Positions 61,290-64,000 of a stretch of 64,000 nucleotides of DNA are shown piece after piece (position 1 is the stretch's first letter; every line of letters begins with the position of its first letter). The DNA comes from Pseudomonas nitroreducens (GTDB lineage Bacteria > Pseudomonadota > Gammaproteobacteria > Pseudomonadales > Pseudomonadaceae): contig NZ_JACHLI010000027.1 of the NCBI RefSeq assembly GCF_014204515.1, positions 45,308 to 109,307 of the forward strand, in the 5' to 3' direction. Below the pieces are notes generated by a model that searched no databases, was not told where the DNA came from, and saw nothing but the letters and a program-made list of their open reading frames with translations. Position numbers and translations under genes: made by a program.

Positions 61290-61320
61290 GCCCGATGACT
61301 GCCTTGCGCAGTCATCGGGC
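61290..61320 (+). other. Strong hairpin between kdsA and eno
   Basis: GCCCGATGACTGC and GCAGTCATCGGGC form a perfect 13-bp stem with a 5-base loop, 7 bp after the kdsA stop. No T run follows, so it may act as an RNA end-protection or pausing structure rather than a full terminator. Confidence 0.6.
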
Positions 61321-61379
61321 AGGTTCTGAACGTCTCACCAGCCGCCCCGTTTATCTCTATCTTCGGAGTGTTATCTAGA

Positions 61380-62669
61380 ATGGCAAAGATCGTCGACATC
61401 AAGGGCCGTGAGGTCCTGGACTCCCGCGGCAACCCGACCGTTGAAGCGGACGTGATCCTGGACAACGGCATCGTCGGCAGCGCTTGCGCCCCGTCCGGTG
61501 CATCCACCGGTTCCCGCGAGGCTCTCGAACTGCGCGATGGCGACAAGAGCCGTTACCTGGGCAAGGGCGTGCTGAAAGCCGTGGCCAACATCAACGGCCC
61601 GATCCGTGACCTGCTGCTGGGCAAGGACGCGGCTGACCAGAAAGGTCTGGATCACGCGATGATCGACCTCGACGGCACCGAGAACAAAGGCAAGCTGGGC
61701 GCCAACGCCATCCTCGCCGTGTCCCTGGCCGCCGCCAAGGCCGCTGCCCAGGCCAAGGGCGTGCCGCTGTACGCGCACATCGCCGACCTGAACGGCACCC
61801 CGGGCCAGTACTCCATGCCGGTTCCGATGATGAACATCATCAACGGCGGCGAGCACGCCGATAACAACGTCGACATCCAGGAGTTCATGGTTCAGCCGGT
61901 CGGCGCTAAGAACTTCGCCGACGCCCTGCGCATGGGCGCCGAGATCTTCCACCACCTCAAAGCCGTGCTGAAGGCCCGTGGCCTGAACACCGCCGTGGGT
62001 GACGAAGGTGGCTTCGCGCCGAACCTGGCTTCCAACGAAGACGCCCTGGCCGCCATCGCCGAAGCCGTCGCCAACGCCGGCTACAAGCTGGGTGACGACG
62101 TGACCCTGGCCCTGGACTGCGCCTCCTCCGAGTTCTTCAAGGACGGCCAGTACGACCTCGAAGGCGAAGGCAAGGTGTTCAGCGCCGAAGGTTTCGCCGA
62201 TTACCTGGCCGGCCTGACCCAGCGCTACCCGATCATCTCCATCGAAGACGGCATGGACGAGTCCGACTGGGCTGGCTGGAAAGTCCTGACCGACAAGATC
62301 GGCGAGAAGGTCCAGCTGGTCGGTGACGACCTGTTCGTGACCAACACCAAGATCCTCAAGCGTGGCATCGACGAGAAGATCGGCAACTCGATCCTGATCA
62401 AGTTCAACCAGATCGGCTCGCTGACCGAGACCCTGGAAGCCATCCAGATGGCCAAGGCCGCCGGCTTCACCGCGGTGATCTCGCACCGTTCGGGCGAAAC
62501 CGAAGACAGCACCATCGCTGACCTGGCCGTCGGCACTGCCGCTGGTCAGATCAAGACCGGTTCCCTCTGCCGCTCCGACCGCGTTTCCAAGTACAACCAG
62601 CTGCTGCGCATCGAAGAGCAGCTGGGCGCCAAGGCGCCGTACCGTGGTCGCGCGGAATTCCGCGGCTGA
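61380..62669 (+). CDS. eno: Enolase
   Basis: The 429-residue glycolytic enzyme and degradosome partner has IVDIKGREVLDSRGNPTVEADV, SGASTGSREALELRDGD, MNIINGGEHADNNVDIQEFMV, LALDCASSEFF, ISIEDGMDESDW, LVGDDLFVTNTKIL, ILIKFNQIGSLTET and VISHRSGETEDSTIADLAVG. ATG 61380 gives the P. aeruginosa start MAKIVDIKG. A hairpin lies between eno and ftsB. Confidence 0.98.
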   Translation: MAKIVDIKGREVLDSRGNPTVEADVILDNGIVGSACAPSGASTGSREALELRDGDKSRYLGKGVLKAVANINGPIRDLLLGKDAADQKGLDHAMIDLDGTENKGKLGANAILAVSLAAAKAAAQAKGVPLYAHIADLNGTPGQYSMPVPMMNIINGGEHADNNVDIQEFMVQPVGAKNFADALRMGAEIFHHLKAVLKARGLNTAVGDEGGFAPNLASNEDALAAIAEAVANAGYKLGDDVTLALDCASSEFFKDGQYDLEGEGKVFSAEGFADYLAGLTQRYPIISIEDGMDESDWAGWKVLTDKIGEKVQLVGDDLFVTNTKILKRGIDEKIGNSILIKFNQIGSLTETLEAIQMAKAAGFTAVISHRSGETEDSTIADLAVGTAAGQIKTGSLCRSDRVSKYNQLLRIEEQLGAKAPYRGRAEFRG

Positions 62670-62699
62670 TTCTGATCCTGATACTAGTCTGGTACGGTG

Positions 62700-62724
62700 A
62701 AGGGGTGGCACGAGCCACCCCTTT
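62700..62724 (+). terminator. Hairpin between eno and ftsB, probable weak terminator
   Basis: AAGGGGTGGC, loop ACGA, GCCACCCCTT, then one further T before G gives a stable 10-bp stem with a very short T tract, 31 bp after the eno stop and 21 bp before the ftsB start. Partial read-through into ftsB-ispD is expected. Confidence 0.6.
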
Positions 62725-62744
62725 GCGTACATGGAGCTGATGGT

Positions 62745-63029
62745 TTGAGGTTACGTAGCCCCTACTGGCTGTTCGTCGTGCTGATCCTTGCATTGGCCGG
62801 CCTGCAGTATCGCCTGTGGATCGGTGATGGCAGCCTGGCGCAAGTGGGCGAACTGCAGAAGCAGATCGCCGACCAGCAGGGCGAGAACGAGCGCCTGCTC
62901 GAACGTAACCGCATCCTCGAGGCGGAAGTCGCCGAGCTCAAGAAAGGCACCGAGACCGTCGAGGAGCGTGCCCGCCACGAACTCGGCATGGTCAAGGACA
63001 AGGAAACCCTCTACCAGCTCGCGCAATGA
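62745..63029 (+). CDS. ftsB: Cell division protein FtsB
   Basis: The 94-residue bitopic division protein of the FtsQLB complex has a short cytoplasmic start MRLRSP, one membrane helix (YWLFVVLILALAGLQYRLWI) and a periplasmic coiled coil (VGELQKQIADQQGENERLLERN and on to ELKKGTETVEERARHELGMV). The start is TTG at 62745 (GGAG nine bases upstream), which gives the usual length and N-terminus; no ATG is available in the right place. It overlaps ispD by 4 bp. Confidence 0.94.
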   Translation: MRLRSPYWLFVVLILALAGLQYRLWIGDGSLAQVGELQKQIADQQGENERLLERNRILEAEVAELKKGTETVEERARHELGMVKDKETLYQLAQ

Positions 63030-63724
63030 CCACTCCCGCCTTCTGGGCCGTGATCCCGGCCGCCGGCATCGGTTCGCGGATGCGCGCCGACCGCCCCAAG
63101 CAATACCTCGACCTTGCCGGTCGCAGCATTCTCGAACGTACCCTCGACTGTTTCCTCGGCCATCCCCGGCTCAAAGGGCTGGTGGTGTGCCTGGCTGCCG
63201 ACGATCCCTGGTGGCCGACCCTGCCGAGCGCTTCCAACGAGCTGATCCAGCGCGCCGACGGTGGCCGCGAGCGTGCCGATTCCGTGCTCAATGGCCTGCT
63301 GCGTCTGACCGAGCTGGGCGCCGGCAGTGACGACTGGGTGCTGGTGCACGACGCCGCCCGGCCGAACCTGGCCCGCGCCGACCTGGATCGCCTGCTGGAT
63401 GAACTGCAATTCGATACCGTGGGCGGCCTGCTCGGTGTGCCTGCGCGGGACACCTTGAAGCGCGTGGATGCCAAGGGCCGCGTGGTCGAGACCATCGACC
63501 GCAGCGTGGTCTGGCAGGCCTACACCCCGCAGATGTTCCGCCTCGGCGCGCTGCACCGGGCACTGGCCGACGCGCTGGTGGCCGACGCGGCCATCACCGA
63601 CGAGGCTTCTGCCATGGAATGGGCGGGCCATGCGCCGCGCATGGTGGAAGGACGGGTGGACAACATCAAGGTCACCACCCCGGAAGATCTGCAGCGCCTG
63701 CAGCGTAGTTTCGCCAAGCACTGA
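63026..63724 (+). CDS. ispD: 2-C-methyl-D-erythritol 4-phosphate cytidylyltransferase
   Basis: The 232-residue MEP-pathway enzyme has FWAVIPAAGIGSRMRADRPKQYLDLAGRSILERTL (nucleotide-binding G-x-G-x-R and the K), GGRERADSVLNGLL, WVLVHDAARPNL, VVWQAYTPQMFRLGAL and ITDEASAMEWAG. It acts after Dxr, encoded 20 kb upstream. The ATG overlaps the ftsB stop. ispF does not follow; a repeat cluster does. Confidence 0.96.
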   Translation: MTTPAFWAVIPAAGIGSRMRADRPKQYLDLAGRSILERTLDCFLGHPRLKGLVVCLAADDPWWPTLPSASNELIQRADGGRERADSVLNGLLRLTELGAGSDDWVLVHDAARPNLARADLDRLLDELQFDTVGGLLGVPARDTLKRVDAKGRVVETIDRSVVWQAYTPQMFRLGALHRALADALVADAAITDEASAMEWAGHAPRMVEGRVDNIKVTTPEDLQRLQRSFAKH

Positions 63725-63750
63725 CGCCTGCTGCTCCTGAAGGTCCGGCG

Positions 63751-63775
63751 GTTCGTAGCAGCGGACTCTTCCGCG
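63751..63775. repeat. REP-like half element
   Basis: GTAGCAGCGGACTCTTCCGCGACAG contains GCGGA-CTCT-TCCGC, like the palindrome of the REP unit at 26884-26941 but diverged. It directly precedes the 78-bp palindrome. Confidence 0.5.
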
Positions 63776-63782
63776 ACAGTGC

Positions 63783-63860
63783 CGTAGGGCGAATAACCTG
63801 GAACAGGTTATCCGCCGGCTTTTAAGCGGCGGATAACGCTGGCGCGTTATGCGCCCTACG
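63783..63860. repeat. 78-bp palindromic repeat, copy B
   Basis: Same 78-bp length as copy A (32656-32733), with identical outer sequence on both sides and a different central block (GCTTTTAAGC). It lies 58 bp after ispD. Confidence 0.85.
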
Positions 63861-63922
63861 ACGCTGAGTCCTCCAGAAGCTCCCTGTAGGAGCGCTGGGC
63901 TGAACCGTAGGAGATTCTATGT

Positions 63923-64000
63923 CTACCCCCGCGTATCGGCCGCAGGCCGATACGCCTGCTCAGTCGTCATCAGGGCAAAGGCAATGCGAGTCAGTTTGCG
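63923..64000 (-). CDS. C-terminal end of a probable IS110-type transposase, cut by the window edge
   Basis: The last 25 codons before TAG read RKLTRIAFALMTTEQAYRPA and then ADTRG. The KLxRIAxALMxxxxxYxP pattern is like the C-terminus of IS110/IS1111 family transposases (DEDD plus Ser catalytic type), which I recall only in outline. The rest lies beyond position 64000. The stop is within 40 bp of a TGTAGGAGCG REP-like stretch (63885-63894), consistent with an IS inserted into or next to a REP. Family is tentative. Confidence 0.45.
   Translation of the reverse strand, partial: RKLTRIAFALMTTEQAYRPAADTRG

Noticed and set aside
63919..64000. Plus-strand frame from ATG 63919 after TAGGAG
   Set aside because: Low-complexity Ser/Gln/Pro product; the minus-strand reading gives a transposase-like C-terminus ending in TAG. 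Cannot be fully excluded because the window ends.

Overview
The window is chromosomal DNA of a gammaproteobacterium, almost certainly a Pseudomonas of the P. aeruginosa / P. nitroreducens / P. citronellolis type. The housekeeping block on the right (map|rpsB-tsf-pyrH-frr-uppS-cdsA-dxr-rseP-bamA-skp-lpxD-fabZ-lpxA-lpxB-rnhB-dnaE-accA-tilS-pyrG-kdsA-eno-ftsB-ispD) follows the Pseudomonas order. Many proteins read like their P. aeruginosa orthologues (FabZ beginning MMDINEI, a 94-residue FtsB). The genome is GC-rich except for one island.

Region 1 (1-16431, all on the minus strand) is a surface-polysaccharide locus. Its outer genes are GC-rich export and assembly genes of the E. coli group 4 capsule (gfc/etp/etk) type: a GfcD/YjbH porin-like protein cut by the window edge, GfcC, GfcB lipoprotein, Wza, a WcaJ-like initiating phosphosugar transferase, the Wzc tyrosine autokinase and its Wzb phosphatase. 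The centre (5190-11756) is visibly AT-rich and looks acquired. It encodes a CDP-glycerol synthase (TagD), a TagB/TagF-type glycerophosphotransferase, a Wzx flippase, a Wzy-like polymerase split by one in-frame TAA, two glycosyltransferases and an RfaH-type antiterminator. An exact ops element (GGCGGTAGCGT) lies just in front of tagD. The likely product is a glycerol-phosphate-containing (teichoic-acid-like) capsule or O-antigen made under RfaH/ops control. A further GT4 and a second phosphatase paralogue lie upstream.

Region 2 (16527-37712) is mixed metabolism, mostly on the minus strand: plsB, a cold-shock gene, rlmA, a 63-codon coupled gene, dapE, ndvB, tcdA facing csdE-csdA (tRNA ct6A and sulfur transfer), dapD, a LysE exporter, yffB, a CPA1 antiporter, dapC, glnD and map. 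Three enzymes of the succinylase lysine/DAP branch (dapD, dapC, dapE) fall within about 12 kb. The spacers are rich in palindromic repeats. One is a 59-bp hairpin family whose loop and outer ends are conserved while about 10 bp of each arm is replaced by an unrelated but self-complementary sequence.

Region 3 (37713-63724, plus strand) is a dense run of translation, envelope, lipid A, isoprenoid, replication and glycolysis genes with many 1-4 bp overlaps. Right edge (63725-64000): REP-like and 78-bp palindromic repeats, then the last 25 codons of what looks like an IS110-type transposase on the minus strand.
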